A stretch of DNA of 64,000 nucleotides from Marinihelvus fidelis. Lineage in GTDB: Bacteria; Pseudomonadota; Gammaproteobacteria; Xanthomonadales; SZUA-36. The DNA lies in assembly GCF_008725655.1 (NCBI RefSeq), contig NZ_VYXP01000001.1, positions 276,120-340,119 on the forward strand, written 5' to 3'. The notes beneath the pieces are model-generated. The model did not search any database and was not told the DNA's origin. It saw only the letters and a program-made list of their open reading frames with translations. This document shows positions 52,661 to 60,888 of the stretch, piece after piece. The position numbers and the translations under genes were made by a program. Position 1 is the first letter of the stretch. Every line of letters starts with the position of its first letter.

Positions 52661-53589
52661 GGCTGGACTCCGTTGTCGCCGCCACCCAGCGCCGCGTCGA
52701 TGGCCTCCATGGCGGCGTCACTGTCCATGATGACCAGCAGGCGCAGCAGCTCGGCCTTCTCCTGGTCATTTCCGGCGGAACGGAACAGGTCGAGCGCCAG
52801 TTCCTCGTCGTCCGCGATCAGGATGCCGTTGCGGACCGCCTCGCGAATGCCCGGGTCATCCGTGTCCAGGTAGATTTCGCGGAAGGCCTCGCTGATGTTG
52901 TCACCACCGGCGATACCCAGCCCTTGCAGTGCCGCCTTCTGGCGCAGCGGGTCACTGCCGTCCCTCGCCATGACCAGCAGGGTTTCGGTGTCGCCGGCGA
53001 TGGCATAGGCATCGATCAGGGATTCCATCGCGCCCGGTCTGTCGCGCAGTTGCTGCAGCATGTCGGTGGCGCCCATTACGCCCAGTTGCTGGACCGCGGC
53101 CTCGAATTCCTCGTCGCTGCCGGCATTCGTGGCGATGGCGAACACGGATTCCTTGTCGCCGGCAATCATGTAGGCCTCGAGCACGGCTTCGCGGACCGCC
53201 ATGTCACCGGCGCTGTAGACGTCGGCCAGTTGCGCGGTGAGTGCCGGGTCGCCATTGATGCCGATGGAGCGGATGGCCTCCAGCTGCAGCTCGCCATCAC
53301 TGTTCTGCGCGTACTCGAGCAGGGTCTGTTCGGCCTCGGGCAGGTCGATCTGGCCCAGTACGAACAGCGCGCGGGACTTGAGTTCGTCACTGCTGTCGCC
53401 GGCCAGCAGGCGCTGAACCACGGGCAGGGCGCGCTCGGAAGGCGCTACCATCAGCGCCTCGATCGCGACCAGTTGCAGCGCCTCGGTGCCATCGTCCTGG
53501 GCCTGGGCGTGAACCGTGGACAGGGCAACCATGACGGCAAGCGCGGGTGCGGCCAGCCGCGTGGTGGTCATCTGTGGGGTACGTTTCAT
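52657..53589 (-). CDS. Exported HEAT-repeat protein, first of pair
   Basis: A 310-residue exported protein. The signal peptide (TRLAAPALAVMVALSTVHA) is cleaved around AQAQD. The mature part is almost all HEAT-like helical repeats: ALFVLGQIDLPEAEQTLLEY, LQLEAIRSIGINGDPALTAQL, VLEAYMIAGDKESVFAIA, LIDAYAIAGDTETLLVMA, ALQGLGIAGGDNISEAFRE, with regular about 30-residue spacing. The protein is strongly acidic. The ATG at 53589 follows GGAA with 7-8 bases; a second ATG six codons later is possible. It stands between the anti-sigma factor and a second HEAT protein and may be a periplasmic binding or sensing partner (inference). Confidence 0.82.
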   Translation of the reverse strand: MKRTPQMTTTRLAAPALAVMVALSTVHAQAQDDGTEALQLVAIEALMVAPSERALPVVQRLLAGDSSDELKSRALFVLGQIDLPEAEQTLLEYAQNSDGELQLEAIRSIGINGDPALTAQLADVYSAGDMAVREAVLEAYMIAGDKESVFAIATNAGSDEEFEAAVQQLGVMGATDMLQQLRDRPGAMESLIDAYAIAGDTETLLVMARDGSDPLRQKAALQGLGIAGGDNISEAFREIYLDTDDPGIREAVRNGILIADDEELALDLFRSAGNDQEKAELLRLLVIMDSDAAMEAIDAALGGGDNGVQP

Positions 53590-53639
53590 GTCTAGTTTCC
53601 TTCGTTTGGCCGGGGCAGGGCCCCGGCGGGTCATCCTGA

Positions 53640-54380
53640 TCAGATCGTCGTTGGCTTTGATGCCGGCTGCTGCAGCCGGGTTAGCACGGCGTTCAGCTCG
53701 AAAGCCAGTTGCCGGCGTAGCGCCTCGGCGTCCTCGGGGGAGGTTTCGGCATCGGCCAGTCGCAGCAGGATGGGCTCGATGGCGCGCATCACGCGCGCGA
53801 TGTCCGGGGCTTGCTGCTTCTCGGCGGCGCGCTCGAACAGGCGGTTCTGGGCAATGATCTGTGCCAGCAAGGCGTCGCGGTCGGCCGCGTCGCGCTGGCC
53901 CAGGTCAGCCAGCTCACTGCGGCTTTCGCGCAGGTACAGCTGCAGACCGCGCTCGAAAGACGCAGGCTGGGCCGTTGGTACCGGGTCCGTCACCGGTTCA
54001 ATGGCAACGGGCTTCGGCCCGATACCGGGCCCCGGCCCCGGCGCCTGTCCAGGCACCCAGATACCGATGCCAACACCCAGCGCCAGCACCGCGGCAAAGG
54101 CCGCGCCCAGGCCAAGCAGCGGGCGGCGGGTGGTTGAAGCGGCCGCCTTCTGGCGTTCAAGGCGTGCTTCTCGTTCGAGCAGGTCATGCCACTGGTGCTT
54201 GCGGTGCCCGGGTGCGGGGGTCAAGGCATCGCCGGTCAGGGACTCCAGCTCCGCGACCAGCTGCCGATAGCGGGCCGCCAGAACGGCATCGGATGCCAAT
54301 GCGGCCTCGACAGACCGGCGTTCGTCGTCGGTCAGGCCGTCGCGCCAGTAGTAGAGGGTGAGTGTCTGGTCGTCGATCAT
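53640..54380 (-). CDS. Membrane anti-sigma factor-like protein
   Basis: A 246-residue protein, coupled to the sigma factor by an ATGA overlap. The N-terminus (about 1-75; LYYWRDGLTDDERRSVEAAL) resembles anti-sigma domains that bind ECF sigma factors, without the zinc HxxxCxxC motif. A single membrane helix (about 86-108) follows, then a Pro/Gly-rich stretch, and a periplasmic helical part (about 140-240; LFERAAEKQQAPDIARVMRAIEPILLRL). So a signal in the envelope could release the sigma factor. AGGAG precedes the ATG at 6 bases. A longer frame upstream is not coding. Confidence 0.72.
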   Translation of the reverse strand: MIDDQTLTLYYWRDGLTDDERRSVEAALASDAVLAARYRQLVAELESLTGDALTPAPGHRKHQWHDLLEREARLERQKAAASTTRRPLLGLGAAFAAVLALGVGIGIWVPGQAPGPGPGIGPKPVAIEPVTDPVPTAQPASFERGLQLYLRESRSELADLGQRDAADRDALLAQIIAQNRLFERAAEKQQAPDIARVMRAIEPILLRLADAETSPEDAEALRRQLAFELNAVLTRLQQPASKPTTI

Positions 54381-54910
54381 GATGCGCTCCTCAGGCCACT
54401 CATCGTGACCCGCAGCTTCTTGACCGCCCGGAACAGGGCTTGCTTGACCGTGCCCAGGCTGGTGGTGAGTTCGGTGGCGATTTCCTGCAGCGTCCACTGC
54501 TCCAGGTGTTTGAGGATGAAGCACACGCGCTCCATCTCCGACAGCCCGCGCAGTGCGCTTTGCAGCGAGGTGTCCAGTTCGTCGTAGTGGTGCGCGACAT
54601 CGGGCGTGGGCTGGTCGTCGCACGAATCCGTCTCCATCGCCTGCCAGCGCTCGGGGTGGCGCGCGCGCACCAGCGACAGCGCCGAGTTGACCGCAATGCG
54701 ATGGATCCAGGTGTCGAGTTGCGCCTCACCGGCAAACTGGCTGCGCTTTCGCCAGGCATTGAGCAGGGCGTCCTGGACCGCGTCACCGGCGAGTTCCGGG
54801 TTGCGTGTAATACGCAGGCACGCGGAATACCAGTAGTCACCGCGCCGGGCGATGGCCTGGTGAAACGCCGACTCACTCGGCGCCCCGGAGTCGTCAGTCT
54901 GGGCTCTCAT
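54377..54910 (-). CDS. ECF-type RNA polymerase sigma factor
   Basis: A 177-residue sigma-70-family factor. Region 2 is seen in YWYSACLRITRNPELAGDAVQDALLNAW and the promoter-opening part LDTWIHRIAVNSALSLVR; region 4 is ALRGLSEMERVCFILKHLEQWTLQEIATELTTSLGTVKQAL (in parts) with the helix-turn-helix. It has no region 1 or 3, as usual for ECF factors. The ATG at 54910 has only a weak ribosome site. It heads the operon with its anti-sigma factor and HEAT proteins. Upstream is the GTAA-N3-TTAC pair (54986-55016), a candidate binding site. Confidence 0.92.
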   Translation of the reverse strand: MRAQTDDSGAPSESAFHQAIARRGDYWYSACLRITRNPELAGDAVQDALLNAWRKRSQFAGEAQLDTWIHRIAVNSALSLVRARHPERWQAMETDSCDDQPTPDVAHHYDELDTSLQSALRGLSEMERVCFILKHLEQWTLQEIATELTTSLGTVKQALFRAVKKLRVTMSGLRSAS

Positions 54911-54985
54911 GCGTATTGGATGCCTGGGGTGCAGCGTGGGTTAGCAACAATCCGGAATTTTTTCGTCCCCGATCACTTTTTCAGT

Positions 54986-55016
54986 GTAACGGTTACCTTG
55001 CACGGGTAATTGTTAC
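54986..55016. promoter_or_regulatory. Tandem GTAA-N3-TTAC operator pair
   Basis: GTAACGGTTAC (54986-54996) and GTAATTGTTAC (55006-55016) are two palindromic copies of GTAA-N3-TTAC with centres exactly 20 bp apart, on the same helix face. They lie between the divergent sigma-factor and glycine-zipper genes, in an AT-richer stretch that should hold both promoters. Confidence 0.5.
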
Positions 55017-55151
55017 GCGCGTTCTGGAAAGTCATTGATAATGTAAGTGCATGAAAAATATGGGATATGATATCTGGCATGGAGTTTGCTGGGTGTTCTG
55101 CAGCGATGGGCGTGCCCTTTCGCGATTCGACAGACAGACAGGAGAAAGACC

Positions 55152-55673
55152 ATGAACAGGCAAACCCTGACCGGAGTGATGATTGGCGCCGTGGCGGTGA
55201 CCGCCATCGGTACGTTTGCAGGCGTCCAGCTGAACCAGGACCCGGCGTTCGCGGAAGTGATCGACGTCGAACCGATCTACACCACGGAATCCGTGCCACG
55301 CGAGGCCTGCCGCGAGGAACTGGAAACCCGACAGAAGCCAGTCAAGGACAAACACCAGGTCACGGGTACCGTGGCCGGTGCGGTGATCGGCGGATTGTTG
55401 GGTAACCAGGTGGGGGATGGCAGTGGCCAGGATATCGCCACCGCCGCAGGCGCGGTAGCGGGCGGCTACGCCGGTAACAAGGCCCAGGAGAAAATCCAGG
55501 AAAACAATACGGAGCAGGTGCCGAAGACCGTCTGCGAAACCCGGTATGACACCTACCAGGAGCAGGCGGGTTTCATGGTGACTTACGAACTGGACGGTGA
55601 GCGTCACCGGATACGTATGGATGAAGACCCCGGCCGCCGCATTCCGGTGGAGGATGGTGAGCTTCGGATCTAG
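55152..55673 (+). CDS. Glycine-zipper outer membrane protein
   Basis: A 173-residue exported protein. The N-terminus (RQTLTGVMIGAVAVTAIGTFAG) is a signal or anchor, and the central GTVAGAVIGGLLGNQVGDGSGQDIATAAGAVAGGYAGNK (read in parts) is a glycine-zipper 2TM segment as in SlyB/YMGG-type proteins. Two cysteines (REACREEL, KTVCETRY) flank it. Such proteins stabilise or stress-sense the outer membrane. AGGAGA lies before the ATG at 55152. The stop TAG shares the CTAG sequence with the convergent gene's stop. Confidence 0.85.
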   Translation: MNRQTLTGVMIGAVAVTAIGTFAGVQLNQDPAFAEVIDVEPIYTTESVPREACREELETRQKPVKDKHQVTGTVAGAVIGGLLGNQVGDGSGQDIATAAGAVAGGYAGNKAQEKIQENNTEQVPKTVCETRYDTYQEQAGFMVTYELDGERHRIRMDEDPGRRIPVEDGELRI

Positions 55674-56464
55674 TCCAGGTACAGCGAGTACTCGGGGAAA
55701 TCCAGTTCGATCGGATCGGCTCCTGAACTCGCCTGCTGGTGGGCCTGGCGGCGCAGTTCCGCCAGGTCCACGGTGATCTGCGCGCGCATAGCCGCAAGGC
55801 TGTCCCATTTTTCACGAAACCCGGGGCCGGGTCGTTCACCATCCAGGTCGCGCATCATGGCGCCGATATCGGCATACGCGGCGTAGATCCGCTCGGCCTG
55901 CTCGCGCTCGAAGGCATCGATGTCCGCCAGTGCGGCGGCCAGTTCGGGTGATGTCGCGGGGGCGGGTGGTGGCGGCCCCGGCGTATACGCGTCGAAATAG
56001 TCGATGGCGTCACTGGCAGACATTGATGCGGCATTTCGCCAATAGGGCAGCGTGTTGCGATTCAGCACGGTGTCGCTTGCCGGTTCAATGACCAGCACCG
56101 TGGGTGTGCCGTAAATGACGGGTACGTCCCAGGCCTGGATCACGTCGCGTACAAAATCGTAGTAGCCCACGTTGACGCGCTGCACAACATAACGCTCGTC
56201 CACCAGGGCCCGGAAACCCGGGTCGGCCAGCAGGTCGATGAATCCGCGGCTGTCGTGACACCAGTCGGCCCCCATGACCACCATCAGCAACTTGCCCCGG
56301 TCGCGTGCGACTGTGCGGGCCGCTTCAATGGAATTATGGATTTCGGAGTAGCTGGACGTTTCCGGGTAAAGGGTTGGTTCACCGGGTGAGCTGGCCAGTG
56401 CCAGCGGTGACAGGACGGCCAGGATCAGGGCCAGGATCAGGGTTTGAGACAACTTTCGGAGCAT
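55670..56464 (-). CDS. Exported thioredoxin-like protein
   Basis: A 264-residue exported protein. The signal peptide is cleaved near LALASS. A thioredoxin-fold part (about 38-145) has the motif MGADWCHDSRGF, a WCxxS variant in which only one cysteine remains, and a cis-proline-like turn YGTPTVLVIEP. The C-terminal half is helical with acidic and Gln-rich repeats (AAALADIDAFEREQAERIYA). With one active-site cysteine it is more likely a redox-inert or reductase-assisted variant than a disulfide oxidase. The start is taken at ATG 56464; a GTG three codons earlier is also possible. Stop codon overlaps the convergent gene. Confidence 0.72.
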   Translation of the reverse strand: MLRKLSQTLILALILAVLSPLALASSPGEPTLYPETSSYSEIHNSIEAARTVARDRGKLLMVVMGADWCHDSRGFIDLLADPGFRALVDERYVVQRVNVGYYDFVRDVIQAWDVPVIYGTPTVLVIEPASDTVLNRNTLPYWRNAASMSASDAIDYFDAYTPGPPPPAPATSPELAAALADIDAFEREQAERIYAAYADIGAMMRDLDGERPGPGFREKWDSLAAMRAQITVDLAELRRQAHQQASSGADPIELDFPEYSLYLD

Positions 56465-56588
56465 GGGCCACACGCGATATTCGCCGGGAACGGGTGGGGC
56501 ATCATATCCCGTATTGGCTGTTGACGATCCACAGCCGGGATAGCAGTGGCGCCGCCCATGCAGGCAGCGCCACTGATCAGGCCTTGGA

Positions 56589-58808
56589 TTACTTCACGTC
56601 GAAACGGTCCGCCGTCATGACCTTGGTCCAGGCGGCCACGAAGTCGTCGACAAAACGGTCACTCGAGTCGTCCTGGGCGTAAAACTCGGACACGGCACGC
56701 AGCTCGGAGTTGGAGCCGAACACCAGGTCGACCGGTGTGGCGGTCCATTTCACGGTGCCGGATTCACGGTCCTTGCCCTCGTACAGGCCGTCGGTCGCTG
56801 ACTTGCTCCACACCGTGGACATGTCGACCAGGTTGACGAAGAAGTCGTTGGACAGGGTGCCCGGTGCGTCCGTGAATACGCCATGGGCGGTGTTGCCGTG
56901 GTTCGCGCCGAGTACACGCAGGCCGCCGACCAGCGCAGTCATTTCCGGCACGGTCAGCCCAAGCAGTGCGGCGCGCTCGACCAGGCCTTCGGCCGGTGTA
57001 CGCGGGAAGTCCGGTGACAGGTAGTTACGAAAACCGTCTGCCTTCGGCTCCAGCCAGGTGAACGAATCGGCGTCGGTCATTTCCGCGGTGGCATCGGTAC
57101 GACCGGCCACGAAGGGCACGTCAATGTCATGACCGGCATCGGCCGCGGCCTTCTCGATGGCGGCGGCGCCGCCCAGGACGATCAGGTCGGCCAGGGACAC
57201 CTGGGTGTCACCGGCGTCATCGTTGAAGTCGGCCTGGATGGCTTCCAGCTTGCCCAGCACCATGGCCAGTTCTTCCGGCTGGTTGACGGCCCAGTCTTTC
57301 TGCGGGGCCAGTCGCACACGAGCGCCGTTGGCGCCGCCACGCATGTCGGTCTGGCGGAAGGATGCCGCCGAGGCCCACGCGGTGCGGACCAACTGCGGGA
57401 CGGTCAGGCCGCTGTCGAGGATGGCCGCTTTCAGGTCGGCCACGTCATCGGCATCGATGGTGTCGTAGTCCGCTGCCGGTACCGGGTCCTGCCAGATGTA
57501 GGTCTCTTCCGGCAGCCAGTCACCCAGGTAGCGCGAGGTCGGGCCCATGTCGCGGTGGGTCAGCTTGAACCACGCGCGGGCGAAGGCGTCTTCGAACTCT
57601 TCCGGGTTCTTCAGCCAGCGCTGGGTGATCTCGCGGTAGGCGGGATCCTCGCGCAAGGCCAGGTCGGTGGTGAACATGATTGGCTGGTGACGCTTGTCCG
57701 GGTCATGCGCGTCCGGTACCAGGCCGGCACCGCCGCCGTCCACCGGCACCCACTGCTGCGCACCCGCGGGGCTGGCGGTCAGCTCCCACTCAAAGCCGTA
57801 CAGGTTCTGCAGGTAATTGTGCGTCCATTGCGCCGGGCTCACGGTCCAGGCGCCTTCCAGGCCGGAGGTGACGGTATCGGCACCCTTGCCGGTGCCGCAT
57901 TTGTTGGTCCAGCCCATGCCCTGGTCTTCCAGCGGGGCGGCCTCGGGGTCGGGGCCGACACACTCGGACGGCTTGTGGGCGCCATGCGCCTTGCCGAAGG
58001 TATGTCCACCGGCGATCAGCGCGGCGGTTTCCTCGTCATTCATGGCCATGCGGCCGAAGGCCTCGCGAATGGCCTCGGCGGCCAGCAGCGGGTCGGGGTT
58101 CTTGTGGGGGCCTTCCGGATTAACGTAGATCAGGCCCATCTCGGTGGCGCCGAAGGGGCGCTCCAGGGTACCGTCGTCGTTACGGCGCTGGGACGTCAGC
58201 CACTCACCTTCGGCACCCCAGTTCACTTCTTCCGGCTCCCATTCATCGGCGCGGCCAAAGGCGAAACCGACGATCGGAAAACCCATGTCTTCCATGCCGA
58301 TGGTGCCGGCCAGGACCATCAGGTCGGCCCAGGACACGGCGTTGCCGTACTTCAGCTTGATCGGCTGAAGCAGGCGGCGGGCCTTGTCCAGGCTGGCGTT
58401 GTCGGGCCAGGCGTTCAGCGGCGCGAAGCGCTGCATGCCGCCATCGGAGCCGCCACGGCCGTCGATCAGGCGATAGGTGCCCGCGGCGTGCCAGGACATG
58501 CGGATAAAGAACGGGCCGTAGTGACCGTAGTCGGCCGGCCACCAGTCCTGGGAGTCGGTCATCAGGGCTTTCATATCGGCCTTGAGTTCGTCCAGGTCCA
58601 GCGTGGCGAAAGCCTCGGGGTAACTGAAGCCGGCGCCCATCGGGTCGGCCGAGCCGGACGAGTCACGGAGCGGCTCGAGCTGCAGGCGGTTGGGCCACCA
58701 GTAATCGTTGTCGCGCACGACCGTGTCGGCCATGGCCGTGGTCGTTGAGCCCATTGCGCACACGAGCGCGACGGAGATCGCGGTACGCAGTTGCTTCATT
58801 GTTTTCAT
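56589..58808 (-). CDS. katG: Catalase-peroxidase with export signal
   Basis: A 739-residue bifunctional heme catalase-peroxidase. The distal site R103, W106, H107 ([12 protein letters not shown]) and the tyrosine of the Met-Tyr-Trp crosslink ([10 protein letters not shown]) are present, as is the proximal His in [10 protein letters not shown]. The C-terminal half is the usual inactive duplicated peroxidase domain. Most KatG proteins are cytoplasmic; this one has a signal peptide ([18 protein letters not shown], cleavage near AMAD), so it should act in the periplasm. The ATG at 58808 has GAGG upstream; the ATG at 58799 is possible. It removes peroxide where it enters the cell. Confidence 0.95.
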   Translation of the reverse strand: MKTMKQLRTAISVALVCAMGSTTTAMADTVVRDNDYWWPNRLQLEPLRDSSGSADPMGAGFSYPEAFATLDLDELKADMKALMTDSQDWWPADYGHYGPFFIRMSWHAAGTYRLIDGRGGSDGGMQRFAPLNAWPDNASLDKARRLLQPIKLKYGNAVSWADLMVLAGTIGMEDMGFPIVGFAFGRADEWEPEEVNWGAEGEWLTSQRRNDDGTLERPFGATEMGLIYVNPEGPHKNPDPLLAAEAIREAFGRMAMNDEETAALIAGGHTFGKAHGAHKPSECVGPDPEAAPLEDQGMGWTNKCGTGKGADTVTSGLEGAWTVSPAQWTHNYLQNLYGFEWELTASPAGAQQWVPVDGGGAGLVPDAHDPDKRHQPIMFTTDLALREDPAYREITQRWLKNPEEFEDAFARAWFKLTHRDMGPTSRYLGDWLPEETYIWQDPVPAADYDTIDADDVADLKAAILDSGLTVPQLVRTAWASAASFRQTDMRGGANGARVRLAPQKDWAVNQPEELAMVLGKLEAIQADFNDDAGDTQVSLADLIVLGGAAAIEKAAADAGHDIDVPFVAGRTDATAEMTDADSFTWLEPKADGFRNYLSPDFPRTPAEGLVERAALLGLTVPEMTALVGGLRVLGANHGNTAHGVFTDAPGTLSNDFFVNLVDMSTVWSKSATDGLYEGKDRESGTVKWTATPVDLVFGSNSELRAVSEFYAQDDSSDRFVDDFVAAWTKVMTADRFDVK

Positions 58809-58856
58809 CCTGATCCTCACTGTGTGAAGGCCGGCAGGGGCGCCGGTCGTGGAATC

Positions 58857-58887
58857 AGTATATTTTTCGGTGGCTTGCGAGCGCCAA
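58857..58887 (-). promoter_or_regulatory. Candidate katG promoter
   Basis: On the minus strand TTGGCG (58887-58882) and TATACT (58862-58857) are separated by 19 bases, in an AT-rich region 49 bases before the katG start. The spacer is long, so activation by a regulator is likely. Confidence 0.35.
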
Positions 58888-58950
58888 TTGAAAATATTGA
58901 ATGAATTGGTAGCTGTTTTCTATGGGCGCCTGGGCATTGGCTTTCCGCGC

Positions 58951-59490
58951 TCAGCCCTTGCCTTTCCGATGGTAGGTGGCTACAAACACGGGCGCCCATT
59001 CGCCGGTTTCGGCGTTTTTTTGCAGTAATTCCTGCAGCACCGTGCCATCGGCCTGCGGGGTCCAGCGGCCGCGGAACGGATGACGTTCGCCGCTTGCGTG
59101 GTAGACGGCGTCGCCCTCGAGCACCATCACGCCGTTGTCGTCCAGGCCGCCGCTGTAGTCAATGATGAAGGCCTGGCTCACCCATACTTGCCGCCACAAG
59201 CCGGACTCCGGGTCGTAAAAGTTGTAGCTCTGGCCGGTGCCGCCCTGGGCGCTGGTCCATTGTTCCAGTAGCAGGCAGCCGCCTTCCTCGCGACTGATGA
59301 CATTGGTCCCCACCTGTTGTTCACCAGCGATGACATCCCACTCGCCAACCCAGAAGTCGAAGGCCCGGTAAGCCGGGTTCGCCTGGCAGGGGTGCGGTGT
59401 ATTCGGCGTTTGCTGGGCCTGTGCAACAGGTAAGGCCATGGCAGTCGCAAGGATCAAACATGGAAAGATGGTGTTGTGGAGCCGCTTCAT
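58951..59490 (-). CDS. Small exported protein, lipocalin-like beta-barrel type
   Basis: A 179-residue exported protein. A signal peptide ends about VAQAQ. The mature part opens with YRAFDFWVGEWDVIAGEQ, a motif that recurs in secreted bacterial proteins of the DUF1579-like kind, and goes on with short strands (GTGQSYNFYDPESGLWRQVWV, GDAVYHASGERHPFRGRWTP). The fold is probably a lipocalin-type barrel with unknown ligand. The ATG at 59490 has a suitable ribosome site (GGGGAACGCC). It lies 142 bases from katG on the same strand and could be its first gene, but a promoter for katG lies between. Confidence 0.7.
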   Translation of the reverse strand: MKRLHNTIFPCLILATAMALPVAQAQQTPNTPHPCQANPAYRAFDFWVGEWDVIAGEQQVGTNVISREEGGCLLLEQWTSAQGGTGQSYNFYDPESGLWRQVWVSQAFIIDYSGGLDDNGVMVLEGDAVYHASGERHPFRGRWTPQADGTVLQELLQKNAETGEWAPVFVATYHRKGKG

Positions 59491-59612
59491 GGCGTTCCCC
59501 TCCCGGTCTGTGGATGCCCTGCACCCAGTCTAGCGAAGCAGACGCGTGGCCAGCGGTCGCTTCATGGCGAAAACCCACGCCCTGTCCCGTTGCGCTGGGC
59601 TAGAATCCGGGG

Positions 59613-60041
59613 ATGGAAGAGAAAACCAAGGGTCGACTGACCATGCGGGTGGTAGCCATGCCCGCCGATACCAACCCCTCCGGTGACATTTTCGGCGGCT
59701 GGGTGTTGTCACAGATGGATAACGCCGCCGGCATCTGCGCCGGCCAGCGCGCGCAAAGCCGCGTGGTGACCGTGTCCATCGACGGCATGAGTTTCATCCG
59801 CCCGGTCAAGGTGGGCGACATCCTGGGTGTTTATACCTACGTCGAATCGGTGGGTACGACCTCGATGGTGATCAATGTCGAAGCCTGGGTGCGGCGCCAG
59901 CGCATCGGTAACCGTGAAAAGGTCACCGAGGGCAAGTTCAAGTTCGTGGCGCTGGATGATGAGGGAAATTCTACGCCGGTTCCGGCGGAGCACACCCTGC
60001 CGGCCTATGTTCGCGAGAACCTGGCCTTCGGCGCGGGCTAG
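59613..60041 (+). CDS. yciA: Acyl-CoA thioesterase, YciA type
   Basis: A 142-residue hotdog-fold thioesterase. Near-identical family marks are RVVAMPADTNPSGDIFGGWVLSQMDNAAG (in parts), which carries the catalytic Asp and the Gly-Gly turn, RVVTVSIDGMSFIRPVKVGD, and VTEGKFKFVALDD. It hydrolyses acyl-CoA thioesters and buffers CoA pools in the cytoplasm. Two starts fit: ATG at 59613 and a second ATG at 59643 (MRVVAMPAD); the first is taken because AATCCGGGG lies before it. The REP-like repeat follows its stop. Confidence 0.93.
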   Translation: MEEKTKGRLTMRVVAMPADTNPSGDIFGGWVLSQMDNAAGICAGQRAQSRVVTVSIDGMSFIRPVKVGDILGVYTYVESVGTTSMVINVEAWVRRQRIGNREKVTEGKFKFVALDDEGNSTPVPAEHTLPAYVRENLAFGAG

Positions 60042-60061
60042 CCATGCGAGGGACGCGGTCA

Positions 60062-60113
60062 GGGGTCAGGGTAAGGGGTCAGAATCACGACTCTGACCCC
60101 TTACCCTGACCCC
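60062..60113. repeat. REP-like inverted repeat, copy B
   Basis: Arms of 22 bp at 60062-60083 and 60092-60113 (the right arm is the exact reverse complement; starts GGGGTCAGGGTAAGGGG) with an 8-base loop. It belongs to the same GGGGTCAG family as 48817-48862 and 63957-64000 and sits between yciA and the next gene. Confidence 0.85.
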
Positions 60114-60164
60114 GACGTTGGTTGTGCTATTCTCACTTAACACTCACACGCAGGAGCGGGCTCC

Positions 60165-60806
60165 ATGAATCGAATCAAGACCCTATTGACTGTTGGTGTG
60201 GTCGCGCTGGCGACCAGTGGTGCCGCCCTGGCCGGCAAGGCCGGTGAGCCGTGTGAGGAAGGCATGGAGCGCATCGACAGTGAACGCTTCTCGCAGATGT
60301 ACCGCCTGGCCGATGCCCGGCTGGGCGACTACCGCGCGGTGATGATCGAAGATTTCGACGTCGAGTTCGCGTCATGGTGGCGGCGACAGCAGCAGCGCGC
60401 CGGCAATTTCGTCAAGCGTTCAGAGATGGACGAATTCACCACCGAGATGGCCCAGTTGGCCACCGAGGTGTTCGAAGAGCGCTTCCGCTCGATGGGTTTT
60501 GAGGTCGTCGACCATGTCGACGAAGGTGTCCTGCGGGTCACGCCGAAAATTGTCGACCTGAACTTTATCGTCCCCGACGCGGGCTGGACCAAGTACACCA
60601 CGGTCCGGTCCGGCAGTTCCGGTGACATGACGCTGGAAGCCACGATCACCGATAGTGTGACCGGCCAGTTACTGGCGACCGTTCGTGACCAGCAGGTCGA
60701 CCGTGAGCCGGGCAATACCATCCGCAACACCGCCACGACCCGCAAGGTCGCCGCGCGGATGATGGATCGCTGGGCCGAAGACCTGGGCGCCGAACTGTCA
60801 GGTTAA
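60165..60806 (+). CDS. DUF3313-like exported protein
   Basis: A 213-residue exported protein. The signal peptide is cleaved near ALAGK. The mature protein contains SQMYRLADARLGDYRAVMIEDFDVEF, TEVFEERFRSMGFEVVDHVDEGVLRV and LEATITDSVTGQLLATVRDQQ, which resemble DUF3313-type lipoproteins of unknown function; here no lipobox cysteine is present. The ATG at 60165 has CAGGAGCG before it. It ends with a strong bidirectional terminator. Family assignment is from memory. Confidence 0.6.
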   Translation: MNRIKTLLTVGVVALATSGAALAGKAGEPCEEGMERIDSERFSQMYRLADARLGDYRAVMIEDFDVEFASWWRRQQQRAGNFVKRSEMDEFTTEMAQLATEVFEERFRSMGFEVVDHVDEGVLRVTPKIVDLNFIVPDAGWTKYTTVRSGSSGDMTLEATITDSVTGQLLATVRDQQVDREPGNTIRNTATTRKVAARMMDRWAEDLGAELSG

Positions 60807-60856
60807 GTCCATCTGACAGGTTCGCAGCCATCGCTGATGGCTGCTCAAATGTTGCG

Positions 60857-60883
60857 AAAAGCCCCGCCCTGGCGGGGCTTTTT
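60857..60883. terminator. Bidirectional rho-independent terminator
   Basis: GCCCCGCC (60861-60868) pairs with GGCGGGGC (60871-60878), with AAAA on the left (60857-60860) and TTTTT on the right (60879-60883). It ends the DUF3313-like gene and can also end the TPR gene on the minus strand. Confidence 0.92.
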
Positions 60884-60888
60884 CGTTT

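Noticed and set aside
57129..58748. 539-residue plus-strand frame opposite katG
   Set aside because: Antisense shadow; katG is complete and unambiguous.
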